38,475 bases of DNA from Rhizobium sp. Q54 (lineage in GTDB: Bacteria; Pseudomonadota; Alphaproteobacteria; Micropepsales; Micropepsaceae): NCBI GenBank assembly GCA_945882615.1, contig CAMCWK010000029.1, positions 1-38,475 on the forward strand, read 5' to 3'. Positions 1 through 8,347 of the stretch are shown in pieces. The position numbers and the translations under genes are program-made. The notes below the pieces were generated by a model. That model did not search any database, had not been told where the DNA came from, and saw only the letters and a list, made by a program, of their open reading frames with translations. Position 1 is the first letter of the stretch. Each line of letters opens with the position of its first letter.

Positions 1-1
1 G

Positions 2-838
2 GTCTGCGCCGTCAAGGCGCCGGGCTTCGGCGATCGCCGCAAGGCCATGCTGGAAGACATCGCCACCGTCACCGGCGGCCAGGTCATCAGCGAGGACATC
101 GGCATCAAGCTTGAGAACGTCAAGCTGGACATGCTGGGCAAGGCCAAGAACGTCAAGATCGACAAGGACAACACCACGATCATCGACGGCGCCGGCAAGA
201 AGACCGACATCCAGAGCCGCGTCACCCAGATCAAGGCGCAGATCGAGGAAACCACCAGCGACTATGACAAGGAAAAGCTGCAGGAACGCCTGGCCAAGCT
301 GGCCGGCGGCGTTGCGGTGATCCGCGTCGGCGGCGCCACGGAAGTCGAAGTCAAGGAGCGCAAGGACCGCGTCGATGACGCCCTGAACGCCACCAAGGCC
401 GCCGTGGAAGAAGGCATCGTGCCGGGCGGCGGTACCGCCCTGCTCTATGCCGCCAAGACGCTGAAGGACCTGACGGGCGACAATGAGGACCAGACCCAGG
501 GCATCAACATCGTGCGCCGGGCGATCCAGTATCCGCTGCGCCAGATCGTCAGCAATGCCGGCCAGGAAGCCAGCATTGTCGTCGGCAAGCTGCACGACCA
601 GAAGTCCAACACCTTTGGCTACAATGCCCAGACCGGTGAATATCAGGACTTCATCGATGCCGGCATCGTCGACCCGACCAAGGTTGTGCGCGTGGCCCTG
701 CAGAACGCCGCTTCGGTGGCGGGCCTGCTGATCACCACGGAAGCCATGATCACCGACCGTCCCAAGAAGGACAGCGGCGCTCCGGGCGGCATGCCCGGCG
801 GCGGCGGCATGGGCGGCATGGGCGACATGGACTTCTAG
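2..838 (+). CDS. groL: 60 kDa chaperonin GroEL, 3' part (5' end outside the window)
   Basis: GroEL forms the double-ring ATP-dependent folding chamber in the cytoplasm with its GroES lid. The frame is open from the first bases and begins inside the apical domain ([18 protein letters not shown]). It continues through the intermediate/equatorial segment with [15 protein letters not shown] and ends in the typical Gly-Met-rich tail [17 protein letters not shown]. About 278 residues are present, roughly half of the usual 545, so the start lies upstream of the window. GC-rich codon use matches a core gene. A strong terminator follows the stop. Identification is essentially certain; whether this is the only groEL copy cannot be seen here. 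Confidence 0.98.
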   Translation, partial: VCAVKAPGFGDRRKAMLEDIATVTGGQVISEDIGIKLENVKLDMLGKAKNVKIDKDNTTIIDGAGKKTDIQSRVTQIKAQIEETTSDYDKEKLQERLAKLAGGVAVIRVGGATEVEVKERKDRVDDALNATKAAVEEGIVPGGGTALLYAAKTLKDLTGDNEDQTQGINIVRRAIQYPLRQIVSNAGQEASIVVGKLHDQKSNTFGYNAQTGEYQDFIDAGIVDPTKVVRVALQNAASVAGLLITTEAMITDRPKKDSGAPGGMPGGGGMGGMGDMDF

Positions 839-867
839 TCCAGACGTTCAATCAGTTCAAAAATGCG

Positions 868-899
868 AAAGGCCCGGTGGAAACACCGGGCCTTTTCGT
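868..899 (+). terminator. Rho-independent terminator after groEL
   Basis: GGCCCGGTG (871-879) pairs with CACCGGGCC (884-892) across a short A-rich loop and is followed by TTTTCGTT. It lies about 30 bp after the groEL stop and separates groEL from the AT-richer cassette downstream. Confidence 0.92.
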
Positions 900-964
900 T
901 TCGGCGTTGTAAAGGTTTCGTTAACTCTGCTAATCCAGTTTCAGTGAGTCGGCAGGAGCGGCGA

Positions 965-1471
965 ATGAGCGAAAAGCTGCTATATACAGTTGGATACGAA
1001 GGCGCCGATTTGAGCGACTTCCTTGCCACTCTCAAAGCTCACAAAATCAAACAAATCATTGATGTGCGCGAGCTACCGCTCTCACGAAGGCGGGGGTTTT
1101 CTAAAAATGTACTGGCGTCAGCTTTGGCAGAACTCGGCATCAATTATCTGCACCTAAAATCTCTTGGCGATCCCAAGCTAGGTAGAGAAGCTGCGCGCAG
1201 CGGTGACATCGCGGGTTTTCGGCGCATATACGGCCGTCATCTAGCAGGGAACGAGGCCAAGGCTGGTCTTGCCGATGCCATGGCGGCCGCCAGGAAGGCG
1301 ACTTCCAGTCTGCTTTGCTATGAACGCGATCATGCCGATTGCCATCGGTCCATCATCGCTGACAAACTCAAATCTGATTTCAAAGTACAACATATTGCAG
1401 TCTCCCCGCCGGTCTTAAAGAGGCGAAAAATCGCCAGTGACCTTACCGCAGGATCTGTCGCGATCGGGTGA
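965..1471 (+). CDS. DUF488 family protein, first gene of a three-gene cassette
   Basis: A 168-residue protein of the DUF488 family. Signatures are LLYTVGYEG at residues 5-13, DVRELPLSRRRGFSK near 33-47, and the family's C-terminal motif LCYERDHADCHR, in which Cys118, Glu120 and Cys126-His127-Arg128 are the conserved positions. The biochemical role of the family is not established. I start at the ATG at 965, preceded by GGCAGGAGCGGCGA; an upstream in-frame start at 863 would overlap the groEL terminator and adds non-family residues. The gene is clearly AT-richer than groEL. The next gene starts inside its 3' end, suggesting translational coupling and one transcript. Family assignment is firm; function is unknown. 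Confidence 0.85.
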   Translation: MSEKLLYTVGYEGADLSDFLATLKAHKIKQIIDVRELPLSRRRGFSKNVLASALAELGINYLHLKSLGDPKLGREAARSGDIAGFRRIYGRHLAGNEAKAGLADAMAAARKATSSLLCYERDHADCHRSIIADKLKSDFKVQHIAVSPPVLKRRKIASDLTAGSVAIG

Positions 1472-2225
1472 AACCGACGCCATCATCATGATTAAAGCCG
1501 CGCCCCAAGTCGGGCAGCGTCACGGTGAGACTGTTTGCTGTGCCGGTATCAGCATTGATGGCAAATGGCTACGGCTCTATCCAGTGTGCTTCAGAACTCT
1601 TGATGATGGCCAGAAGTTCGGCCGTTGGGATCGAGTTCACTTTAAATGGCGCAAGCCAAATGATGATCCACGCACCGAGAGCAGACGCGTGGATCAAGAT
1701 AGCATCTCCATCACCGGTAGCCTTAAGCCATCTGAGCGCGAGAGGTTTCTGAGCAGCCTTATTGTGACTAGCCTCGACAAGGAGCGCGAAAAGGGAAACA
1801 GTTTGGCACTCCTCAAGGCCCGCAATTTCAAATTCAAAATTGCCAAACGAACCACAGAGGAAATTTCAGCTGATCAGTCACGTTTTGACGCACTACGGGC
1901 GCAACCAGACATGTTCAATACGAAAGCAATAATCCCTTACAACCCGTGCCCATACGAATTTAAATTTCGATATCAGACCGATGACGGCGCGCGCGAAGGC
2001 ACATGCCAAGACTGGGAAATGGAAGCCACGTATTTCAGATGGAGCAGAGAATACGGTGAAGCGGCGGCGCTAGATAAGATGCAGCAGGTATTTGGCGTGG
2101 ATTACCCCACCAATGGCATGCTACTCGCAATGGGAACGCATTCGCTTTACCCCGATACATGGCTGATCAACGGGGTGATACGACTTGATGATATCAAGCA
2201 AGGTTCTTTGAACCTCAGGCAATGA
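1437..2225 (+). CDS. Conserved protein of unnamed family, second gene of the DUF488-DUF4238 cassette
   Basis: A 262-residue soluble protein with no signal peptide or membrane segment. I do not have a family name. Visible features are an N-terminal block (HGETVCCAGI, then WLRLYPVCFRTLDD, residues ~30-58) of a type I associate with proteins encoded beside DUF488 genes. A basic region with KWRKPNDDPRTESRRVD follows, then a tryptophan/aromatic-rich C-terminal half. The start is a GTG at 1437, 35 bp inside the DUF488 gene, preceded by AGAGG; the ATG at 1488 is an alternative that would cut off little of the conserved block. The stop overlaps the next start as ATGA. The tight packing argues that the three products work together, possibly on nucleic acid, but nothing here proves a function. 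Confidence 0.75.
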   Translation: MTLPQDLSRSGETDAIIMIKAAPQVGQRHGETVCCAGISIDGKWLRLYPVCFRTLDDGQKFGRWDRVHFKWRKPNDDPRTESRRVDQDSISITGSLKPSERERFLSSLIVTSLDKEREKGNSLALLKARNFKFKIAKRTTEEISADQSRFDALRAQPDMFNTKAIIPYNPCPYEFKFRYQTDDGAREGTCQDWEMEATYFRWSREYGEAAALDKMQQVFGVDYPTNGMLLAMGTHSLYPDTWLINGVIRLDDIKQGSLNLRQ

Positions 2226-3118
2226 GTGACCCAAAGCTTCATCATTTCGTACCACAGTTCTACCTACGTCGCTTCACAGACGCTGATGGACTCCTATGGG
2301 TCTGGAACCGCGATAGCGACAAAGCCTTCCGAACCAACCCTACTAACGTCGCAGCACAAAATTATTTTTATCTCCTCGCCGAGCTAATCCCGCTCGGACA
2401 TGACCCACTTACGATGGAGAGACAGTTTCCCCAGATCGAGCACGAGGTGGCGGCAATAACCGAGCAATGGCTGCACTGGCTCAGACTTGCAGATGTTTAC
2501 GACCAAATCGAAATTCCAGATATCAACCGTGAAATCGTTGCGATGTTCATTGCACTACAATTCTTGCGAACAGAAGACGCCCGCCAAATACTAGGCCTCA
2601 TGGCCGAAGACGCCGAAGCTTCTGCGTCGATTTCTGAGGAAGAGAAAAGGTGCATTCATACCGATCTCCTCTGGGACGAACCTATTGTCAAAGACTTGGC
2701 TAAAAGAATTCAGGATTCTGTCTGGGTATTCGCACGCAACGACACCGACGTGTCGTTTCTGACATCAGATAACCCGGTGGCATTTCGTACCGCCGATAAT
2801 CGGCGATGGGTCAAAGTAGGATTCTATAGTGCAGGAACGTACGTGGTCTATCCAATTGCTCCGGACATCATCATGTACTGCTATCCGAGGGAATCGCCGG
2901 GGGACCAACTGATTAAATTCGACCGGATGCTATCGCCTGTTCAAATGACAAAAGAGATGGTCGAAAGCGAAAACAGCGGTCAAGTCTTTATGGCCTCGCG
3001 CTTTGTCTTCTCACTTGATGGCGATTTTGCCTACGCGCGCAGTTTTGCGCCGTCCATCGGTACTGATCTCTATGGCCCTGATAAAGAAAATCCAGTTGGT
3101 CCAAAAGCTTCTGGATAA
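2222..3118 (+). CDS. DUF4238 domain-containing protein, third gene of the cassette
   Basis: A 298-residue protein of the DUF4238 family. The N-terminus carries the diagnostic HHFVPQFYLRRF block (His7, His8), followed by W-N-R-D-S. The central SFLTSDNPV motif (Thr181-Ser182-Asp183-Asn184-Pro185) is the second family hallmark. The long helical middle segment contains EIVAMFIALQFLRTEDAR. There is no signal peptide. The family's activity is unknown to me; conserved His, Asp and Asn residues would suit an enzyme. The ATG overlaps the previous stop by four bases (ATGA), so translation is probably coupled. GC is low for this genome, as in its two partners, which suggests recent acquisition as a unit. 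Confidence 0.83.
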   Translation: MSDPKLHHFVPQFYLRRFTDADGLLWVWNRDSDKAFRTNPTNVAAQNYFYLLAELIPLGHDPLTMERQFPQIEHEVAAITEQWLHWLRLADVYDQIEIPDINREIVAMFIALQFLRTEDARQILGLMAEDAEASASISEEEKRCIHTDLLWDEPIVKDLAKRIQDSVWVFARNDTDVSFLTSDNPVAFRTADNRRWVKVGFYSAGTYVVYPIAPDIIMYCYPRESPGDQLIKFDRMLSPVQMTKEMVESENSGQVFMASRFVFSLDGDFAYARSFAPSIGTDLYGPDKENPVGPKASG

Positions 3119-3222
3119 TGCAACCATTAAAAAGAAACACTTTCCCTGAACGGGCCTTGGTCTTTTGTTGATCTCATCCGGAGCTTGACCAATAATCACC
3201 CGGAACGAAGCAAGCGGCGGTG

Positions 3223-4476
3223 ATGGCTGGACGAGGCACTGGGTTCCTGCTCGCATTGGGTGCCCTGACATTTGCATTCACTCTGAATTCGGTTGCTGAA
3301 CCAGCAGTGCCGGCGGCGAAGCCGCTTAGCCAGAGCGTCAAAAGTTCCGCCAGCAAAAAGCCCGCCGTCCAGAAGAAGCAGGCTGTCCGCAAGAAGGCGA
3401 CGCGCAAGACCGCCGCGCGCAAGGCCAAACCGGCGGCCAAGTCGCTGGCCATCACCGTCAAGCCGCCGAACGACGCGCCGGATTTCGATTTCACCGACCG
3501 CCTCAAACAGGCGCGCGAACTCGCCGCCAAGGCCCCGCTGCTGCCCGGCGACATGGAGGTGGACAAGGCGTCCGGCAATCTCAGCCGCTTTGTCTGGACG
3601 CTGGTGGTGGGCAAGAAGACCGGGCCGCTGACCGTCGTGCGCATGGACCAGAAGGGCAATAACGACAAGAATCTCGACATCACCTGGCGGATCGACAATT
3701 TCCTCAACACCCGCTTCCAGGTCGCAGGCGATTATATCGTCTTCGCCCAGCGCCGCCCGGTGCGCGCCCCGGTAAAGGGCGGGTGGGAGCCGGCGGTCTA
3801 TACCGCCTACGCGCCCGAGCTCGACACCGCCAGGATGCGCGCCCACGGCATGGACTATCTCAGGCTCCAGGAGCGGCGCTCCTACAATCACCTGCACAGC
3901 CATGACGTGCGCAGCCGCGTGACGCCGGAGCAGACCGTGGTGGAGAATATCCCGCGCTCCATGGTGCTGCGCCTGATGATCACCGAGCATATCGACCCGG
4001 CGCGGATGAAATATGTCGGGATCGAGCAGTGCATCCACGAGGTGCTGATCACGGTGGCGGCCAACCGCGAAAAATCCTATGCCTATGCCCGCTCCAGCGC
4101 CGGCGCGCTGGGCATCTCCCAGTTCATGGAGAGCAGCTATGAGATGGTGCGCAAGCATTATCCTTCCGCGCCGCTCGAGCCCCATTTCGATACCGGCATG
4201 CGCGACCTGCGCAACGCCGTCATGGCGTCGGTGCTGCACATGGACCTGCAACTGGCGCACCTGCCGGCCGCGTATCTGAAGCGCTTCAACGATTCCAGCT
4301 ATCACCTCGCCGCCTACCTGGCCGCGGGCTACAACCGCAACACGGTCAAGGTGGTGCGCACCTATCGCCGCACCAAGACCTTTACCGGCGGCGACGCGCC
4401 CTATGAGAACAAGATGTATGTGCGCATCCAGGACTGGGTCGGCGGCTATCTCAAGCGCAAATACGAGATTTCCTGA
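3223..4476 (+). CDS. Secreted lytic transglycosylase-like (SLT domain) protein
   Basis: A 417-residue exported protein. The signal peptide covers residues ~1-26 (hydrophobic GFLLALGALTFAF). A very Lys/Ala-rich linker follows (~40-75), which may bind the anionic wall. The C-terminal half has an SLT-like region: SSAGALGISQF (~residues 291-301), corresponding to the GAxGLMQ block of soluble lytic transglycosylases, and later LAAGYNRNTVKVV, matching the AYN block. Glu283 (in REKSYAYA) sits one residue off the usual spacing for the catalytic glutamate, so activity is likely but not certain. Such enzymes cleave peptidoglycan glycan strands in the periplasm. A GTG directly before the chosen ATG (3220) is an equivalent start. 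Confidence 0.72.
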   Translation: MAGRGTGFLLALGALTFAFTLNSVAEPAVPAAKPLSQSVKSSASKKPAVQKKQAVRKKATRKTAARKAKPAAKSLAITVKPPNDAPDFDFTDRLKQARELAAKAPLLPGDMEVDKASGNLSRFVWTLVVGKKTGPLTVVRMDQKGNNDKNLDITWRIDNFLNTRFQVAGDYIVFAQRRPVRAPVKGGWEPAVYTAYAPELDTARMRAHGMDYLRLQERRSYNHLHSHDVRSRVTPEQTVVENIPRSMVLRLMITEHIDPARMKYVGIEQCIHEVLITVAANREKSYAYARSSAGALGISQFMESSYEMVRKHYPSAPLEPHFDTGMRDLRNAVMASVLHMDLQLAHLPAAYLKRFNDSSYHLAAYLAAGYNRNTVKVVRTYRRTKTFTGGDAPYENKMYVRIQDWVGGYLKRKYEIS

Positions 4477-4482
4477 AACGCC

Positions 4483-5958
4483 TCAGGTGACCGGCAGTCC
4501 TTGGGGGAATTGGAACAGGCCTTCGGGGTCATAGGCTTTCTTGATGCGCAGCAGCCGTTCCAGGTTGGGGCCGTAATAAGCGCGCTGCCAGTCCTTCAAA
4601 TCCGGGTCGATGTAATTGACGTAACAGCCGCCGCTGGAATCACGGCGCACATCGGCATGGAAATCGCGGATCCAGGCGAGGTTGCGCGCCTCGTCCGACA
4701 TTTGCGGCCAACTGGTCAGGAACTGGGCGCTGAACAGGGCGCCGCGATGCGCGAAGGCGGTTTCGTCAGGCCTCAGCCGTCCCGCCGCGCCGCCAAAGCC
4801 GTCGAACATCACCCCGCCCTGCAGGCCCGCGCCTTGCGCCTTTTCCAGATGGCCCAGGAACCGGGCGATGGCGTCATCGCTGAGCGGCTTGTCATAGAAA
4901 GCCGACTTGGCGGTATAGGTGCCGCGCCCCAGCGTGCCTTCCTGCGAGGTCATCTCGACATGGCATTGGGCGACGCTTTTGTTTTCGCATCCGGCCAGGC
5001 CCAGCATGGTGTGCAGGCCATCGGCATGTTCCAGCGTGCGTGTCGGCTCAGCCCCTACCCCATCGATCAGCCCCGGCAGCAGCGGCGTCAGTTCGGCCTC
5101 GCTGCCGATGAACACGATCAGCACGAAGATCTGCGGCGCCGCGCCCTTGCGGTTCGACGCCATCCGGCAATAGGACCATAGCGCGTCCGGCGCGGCTGGC
5201 GCCCATGTCTGCCAGGACTGAATCACTTTCGATGCGTGCGGCCAGTCCCACTCCAGCAGCAGCGTGGTGATGTTCTTCAGCGGATGGGTCTGAAACTGGA
5301 AGGATGTGGCGATGCCGAAATTGCCGCCGCCGCCGCCGCGCGAAGCCCAGAACAGGTCGGGATGGTTCTGCGCGTCGCAGGTGAGGATGTCGCCCGCGGC
5401 GGTGACGATCTGGGCCTGCCTGAGGTTATCGCAGGTCATGCCATAGGCGCGGCCCAGCATACTGATGCCGCCGCCCAGCGTCAGCCCGGCGATGCCGACC
5501 GTGGGGCATGAGCCGCCCGGCAGCGTGCGCCCGGCCGCCGCCAGCCCGGCATAGACATCGATCAGTTTCGCGCCCGCGCCGATGGTGGCGATGTGGGTGC
5601 CGGGGTCGACGCTGACCTGATTCATGGGGCCGACATCGATCACCAGGCCGGGGCCGGTGGACCAGCCGGCATAGCTGTGACCGCCGGAACGCGCATGGAG
5701 CGGCGTGCCGCTGCGGCGGGCGAAATCGATGCAGGCGCGGACATCCTGTGCGCTTGCGCACTGGGCGACCGCGCTGGGGCGAATGTGATCGAAGCGGGTG
5801 TGATAAAGTTTGCGGCTGATGTCGAAGGTGGGCGCGCCCGGAAGCAGCAATTCGCCCTTCAGCCCGGCTTTAAGGTCCGACAGGGTCGGCTTGGCCGGCG
5901 CGCAGGTCGCCAGCAACGGCGACGCCAGACTGCCCAGAACGAACGCACGTCTTTTCAT
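4483..5958 (-). CDS. Exported FAD-dependent oxidoreductase, berberine-bridge-enzyme type, bicovalent FAD
   Basis: A 491-residue protein. The N-terminus MKRRAFVLGS plus a hydrophobic stretch looks like a twin-arginine (Tat) signal, which would suit a cofactor-loaded enzyme. The PCMH-type FAD-binding domain spans ~60-240. SGGHSYAG places His94 at the 8-alpha histidyl FAD site, and GGSCPTVGIAG places Cys151 at the 6-S-cysteinyl site, so flavin is probably held by two covalent bonds, as in berberine bridge enzyme and related sugar oxidases. The C-terminal BBE segment (NYIDPDLKDW, then AYDPEGLFQFPQG) is complete. Substrate is unknown; oligosaccharide or alcohol oxidation in the periplasm is typical. 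A longer frame to 6042 exists, but the RR motif fixes the start at 5958. Confidence 0.87.
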   Translation of the reverse strand: MKRRAFVLGSLASPLLATCAPAKPTLSDLKAGLKGELLLPGAPTFDISRKLYHTRFDHIRPSAVAQCASAQDVRACIDFARRSGTPLHARSGGHSYAGWSTGPGLVIDVGPMNQVSVDPGTHIATIGAGAKLIDVYAGLAAAGRTLPGGSCPTVGIAGLTLGGGISMLGRAYGMTCDNLRQAQIVTAAGDILTCDAQNHPDLFWASRGGGGGNFGIATSFQFQTHPLKNITTLLLEWDWPHASKVIQSWQTWAPAAPDALWSYCRMASNRKGAAPQIFVLIVFIGSEAELTPLLPGLIDGVGAEPTRTLEHADGLHTMLGLAGCENKSVAQCHVEMTSQEGTLGRGTYTAKSAFYDKPLSDDAIARFLGHLEKAQGAGLQGGVMFDGFGGAAGRLRPDETAFAHRGALFSAQFLTSWPQMSDEARNLAWIRDFHADVRRDSSGGCYVNYIDPDLKDWQRAYYGPNLERLLRIKKAYDPEGLFQFPQGLPVT

Positions 5959-6041
5959 GGCCCGCCCCCGGTCCGCCCCACTTGCATACTGCGCCGCGGG
6001 TTTCTTTGGAAGCGCGCCGCCCTCGGTGCAGCGGCCGTCCA

Positions 6042-6077
6042 AAAGAAAAGGGCCGGAAAGATCCGGCCCTTTTCTTT
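6042..6077 (-). terminator. Strong terminator of the host-attachment-like gene (16-bp perfect stem)
   Basis: The arm 6042-6057 and its exact complement 6062-6077 enclose the four-base loop AAGA. Both outer ends are A/T rich, giving a U-tract on either strand. It lies 30 bp past the stop of the minus-strand gene at 6106, between it and the start of the FAD oxidoreductase gene. Confidence 0.9.
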
Positions 6078-6105
6078 GGCGTTGGATCGGCGCGTGACCG
6101 CCTTC

Positions 6106-6516
6106 CTAAAGCGATAAGGTCTGCAACGCTTTCTGAATATCAGCGATGGCTGAATTGGTCAGCGTTTTGCCGATCTCAGCCGTCATCCGTTCCTGAACCT
6201 CTTTGTGCAGCAGGGGCCGTATCTGACCCAGGGTCTGCGGATCGGCAATCAGGACGAAGGCGGCAAAGTCGCCGCTATGGGCCCGGCGATACAGTTCCTT
6301 TGCCAGCTGCTTGGCGAAGGTGGCCTCATCGGTTGCCTGCTGGGATTGCTCCACAGGCCGCCCACCCGAAGGTCCGTCATCCAGCAGATTTGACGGCTTC
6401 AATTCGCCCTCGGCGGACAGCGCAATGTGGAGGGCGTTGCCCGTATTGCGAAAGAATCGCGCGCCCACGCCATCGGTCACGACGACAAGCGCCTTATGCG
6501 GTACCTTTTCGACCAT
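6106..6516 (-). CDS. Host attachment family protein (baeRF/AtsA-like)
   Basis: A 136-residue cytoplasmic-type protein resembling the 'protein required for attachment to host cells' family. Evidence is the N-terminal ALVVVTDGVGARFFRNTG, a variable acidic/polar middle with DDGPSGGRP, and the conserved C-terminal block FAAFVLIADPQTLGQIRPLLHKEV. The name derives from a plant-attachment phenotype; relation to bacterial release-factor-like (baeRF) domains suggests a role near translation or stress, but this is not settled. I start at the ATG at 6516, with AAGGAT upstream; a TTG directly before it would add one residue. It is a stand-alone gene ending at its own terminator. Confidence 0.8.
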   Translation of the reverse strand: MVEKVPHKALVVVTDGVGARFFRNTGNALHIALSAEGELKPSNLLDDGPSGGRPVEQSQQATDEATFAKQLAKELYRRAHSGDFAAFVLIADPQTLGQIRPLLHKEVQERMTAEIGKTLTNSAIADIQKALQTLSL

Positions 6517-6766
6517 CAAATATAATCCTTAATTTTATGAGGGCCGGTTGTCGCGAGATGAGCGGCTTTCTAATTTGCCTGTCGCGCCTCGGAAAATTAT
6601 CTCCAGCCTGCGTTGATAACGCCTGAGTGGGCGCTTTGATACCCCGGCAAGAGGGCAAGCTCCACTTCGACTTGCGGACGTCAGAACCTCCCGAACCGGA
6701 ACCGCTCACGCGCCTGCGCTTTTCCTTCTCGGGACTGCGGGCACGAACTCAATTGGAGAAGTTCCC

Positions 6767-7219
6767 ATGCGCCTTGTTCCCAAGTTCCTGCTGGCGTCCT
6801 GCGCCGCCCTTGCCTTTGGCGCTATCGCCACCCAGGCCAGCGCCGAAGTCCACCAGACCGGCTCGGTCAATGTCCCCGTCGACCGCTTTGCCGATGTGAG
6901 CTGGACCAAGTTCGAGGGCCCGGTGAACCGCCTGCGCTTCTATGCCGACAATGACACGGTCAATTGCGAGCATATCAGCGTCACCTATCGCGACGGCATT
7001 ACCCGCGAAGTCTTTTCCGGCACCATCCCCATGGGCGGCTACACCACCGTGACCTTCCCGGAAGGCGACAGCCGGATGCGCGAAGTCGCCTTTGCCTGCA
7101 AGGCATCACTTAAGGACGGCGCCCGCATAACCTTCACCGCCTTGTCGGAGGGGCAGACCTGGGCCCAGCGCGAACTGCCGCTGACCCGCCGCGCCGACGC
7201 CATCGCCGCTCCGAACTAG
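6767..7219 (+). CDS. Secreted DUF2541-like domain protein (single domain)
   Basis: A 150-residue exported protein. The signal peptide is at 1-26 (cleavage near QASAEV). The mature part is one beta-rich domain: HQTGSVNVPVDRF, then FEGPVNRLRFYADNDTVNCEHISVTY, RDGITREVFSGTIPMGG, and REVAFACKA. The order (G-V-start strand, GPV-x-x-L/R, a Cys in the middle, a G-x-x-x-x-x-F-S-G strand, a closing F-x-C) matches both halves of the protein at 11306-12130 and the N-terminal domain of the one at 32768-33325. It is the most divergent of the four copies. Resemblance to DUF2541 (YaaI) is an inference from pattern, and function is unknown. GGAGAAG precedes the ATG; a terminator follows. Confidence 0.7.
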   Translation: MRLVPKFLLASCAALAFGAIATQASAEVHQTGSVNVPVDRFADVSWTKFEGPVNRLRFYADNDTVNCEHISVTYRDGITREVFSGTIPMGGYTTVTFPEGDSRMREVAFACKASLKDGARITFTALSEGQTWAQRELPLTRRADAIAAPN

Positions 7220-7239
7220 ACAATCCACCTATGCTGCAG

Positions 7240-7267
7240 AGACCCGGTCGCGAGGCCGGGTCTTTCG
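7240..7267 (+). terminator. Terminator after the DUF2541-like gene
   Basis: GACCCGG (7241-7247) pairs with CCGGGTC (7256-7262), followed by TTTC. It is 22 bp after the stop at 7219. Confidence 0.8.
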
Positions 7268-7348
7268 CTAAAGTTCCCTTGGACAGGGCCCATGGCGGGG
7301 CGCCCGGCTTCGTGTGATACGGTCCCCGGCTAACGGGAGAGACTTAAC

Positions 7349-8347
7349 GTGACTGAACAACCGACGCTTCCCGTATGGCACGAAGGCCATCTGCGCCTGG
7401 CGATTGATGCCGCCGGGGTGGCGCTGTGGTCGTGGAACGTCGATACCGATCACCTGACCATGGACGCCCAGGCCTTCCGGCTGTGGGGCGTGCCCCCCAG
7501 CGCCGAGGTTTCGTTCGAGACCCTGTCGGCCCATATCCATCCCGCCGACCGCGACCGGGTCCGGGCCGCCTTTGCCGCCACCCGCGCGGTGCTGGGCGCC
7601 TATGAGATCGATTTTCGCATCATGGTGGGCGAGGAGGTGCGCTGGATTTCCGCCCGCGGCCAGGGCGATGATTCCGGCATCGTCGGCCGGGTGATGTTCG
7701 GCATCTTCCTCGACGTGACCGGGCGCAAGCAGGCCGAAGAGGGCCACGAGCTTCTGGCCGGCGAAATGAGCCACCGGGTCAAGAATCTGCTGGCCGTCGC
7801 CTCCGGCCTGACCGCCATCACCTCGCGCTCGGCCAAGACCACCCATGACATGGCGCGCGAACTGACCCAGCGCCTCACCGCGCTGGGCCGCGCCCATGAC
7901 CTGGTGCGGCCCCTCAAGGGCAGCGAAGGCCGCGCCGCCCTGCTGGGCGACCTGATCTCGGTGCTGCTGGCGCCCTATGACGATCTGGGGGCCTTCAGCG
8001 GCCGCATCCGGGTTTCGGTGCCGCGCATGGGGGTGGGGGAATCCGCCGCCACCACCCTGGCGCTGGTGATGCACGAGCTGGCGACCAACTCGGTCAAATA
8101 TGGCGCCTTGTCCTCGTCCACCGGCGTGCTGGATGTGTCGTGCGACCCCAGCGGCGATGACGTCACCGTGGTCTGGACCGAGCAGGGCGGCCCCACCGTC
8201 ACCGCGCCAGACGGCGATGGCGGCTTTGGCAGCAAGCTGGCGGCGCGCGCGATGGCCAACCAGCTCGGCGGTTCGCTGGAGCGCAGCTGGGCGCCCGAAG
8301 GCGTTGTCGTCACCCTGCGCATCAACAAGGCGCGCCTGGCCGGCTAG
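7349..8347 (+). CDS. PAS-domain HWE-family sensor histidine kinase
   Basis: A 332-residue cytoplasmic kinase without membrane segments. A PAS domain occupies ~15-130 (GVALWSWNVDTDHL, ending VMFGIFLDVTGRKQAEE). The dimerisation/phosphoacceptor box is SHRVKNLLAVASG with His142 as the phosphorylated residue. The ATP-binding part has the N-box MHELATNSVKYGAL and the WTEQGGP motif that defines the HWE group, then GGFGSKLAARAM. HWE kinases are typical of Alphaproteobacteria and often report light, redox or general stress to single-receiver regulators; no partner regulator is adjacent. No LOV-type cysteine motif is seen in the PAS domain. The start is GTG at 7349, preceded by GGGAGAG. The stop shares the palindrome CTAG with the convergent gene. 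Confidence 0.9.
   Translation: MTEQPTLPVWHEGHLRLAIDAAGVALWSWNVDTDHLTMDAQAFRLWGVPPSAEVSFETLSAHIHPADRDRVRAAFAATRAVLGAYEIDFRIMVGEEVRWISARGQGDDSGIVGRVMFGIFLDVTGRKQAEEGHELLAGEMSHRVKNLLAVASGLTAITSRSAKTTHDMARELTQRLTALGRAHDLVRPLKGSEGRAALLGDLISVLLAPYDDLGAFSGRIRVSVPRMGVGESAATTLALVMHELATNSVKYGALSSSTGVLDVSCDPSGDDVTVVWTEQGGPTVTAPDGDGGFGSKLAARAMANQLGGSLERSWAPEGVVVTLRINKARLAG

Noticed and set aside
3196-4305. 369-residue open frame on the minus strand
   Set aside because: It is antisense to the lytic-transglycosylase-like gene, rich in His/Arg/Gly/Ala from reading GC-rich codons backwards, with no domain or ribosome site.
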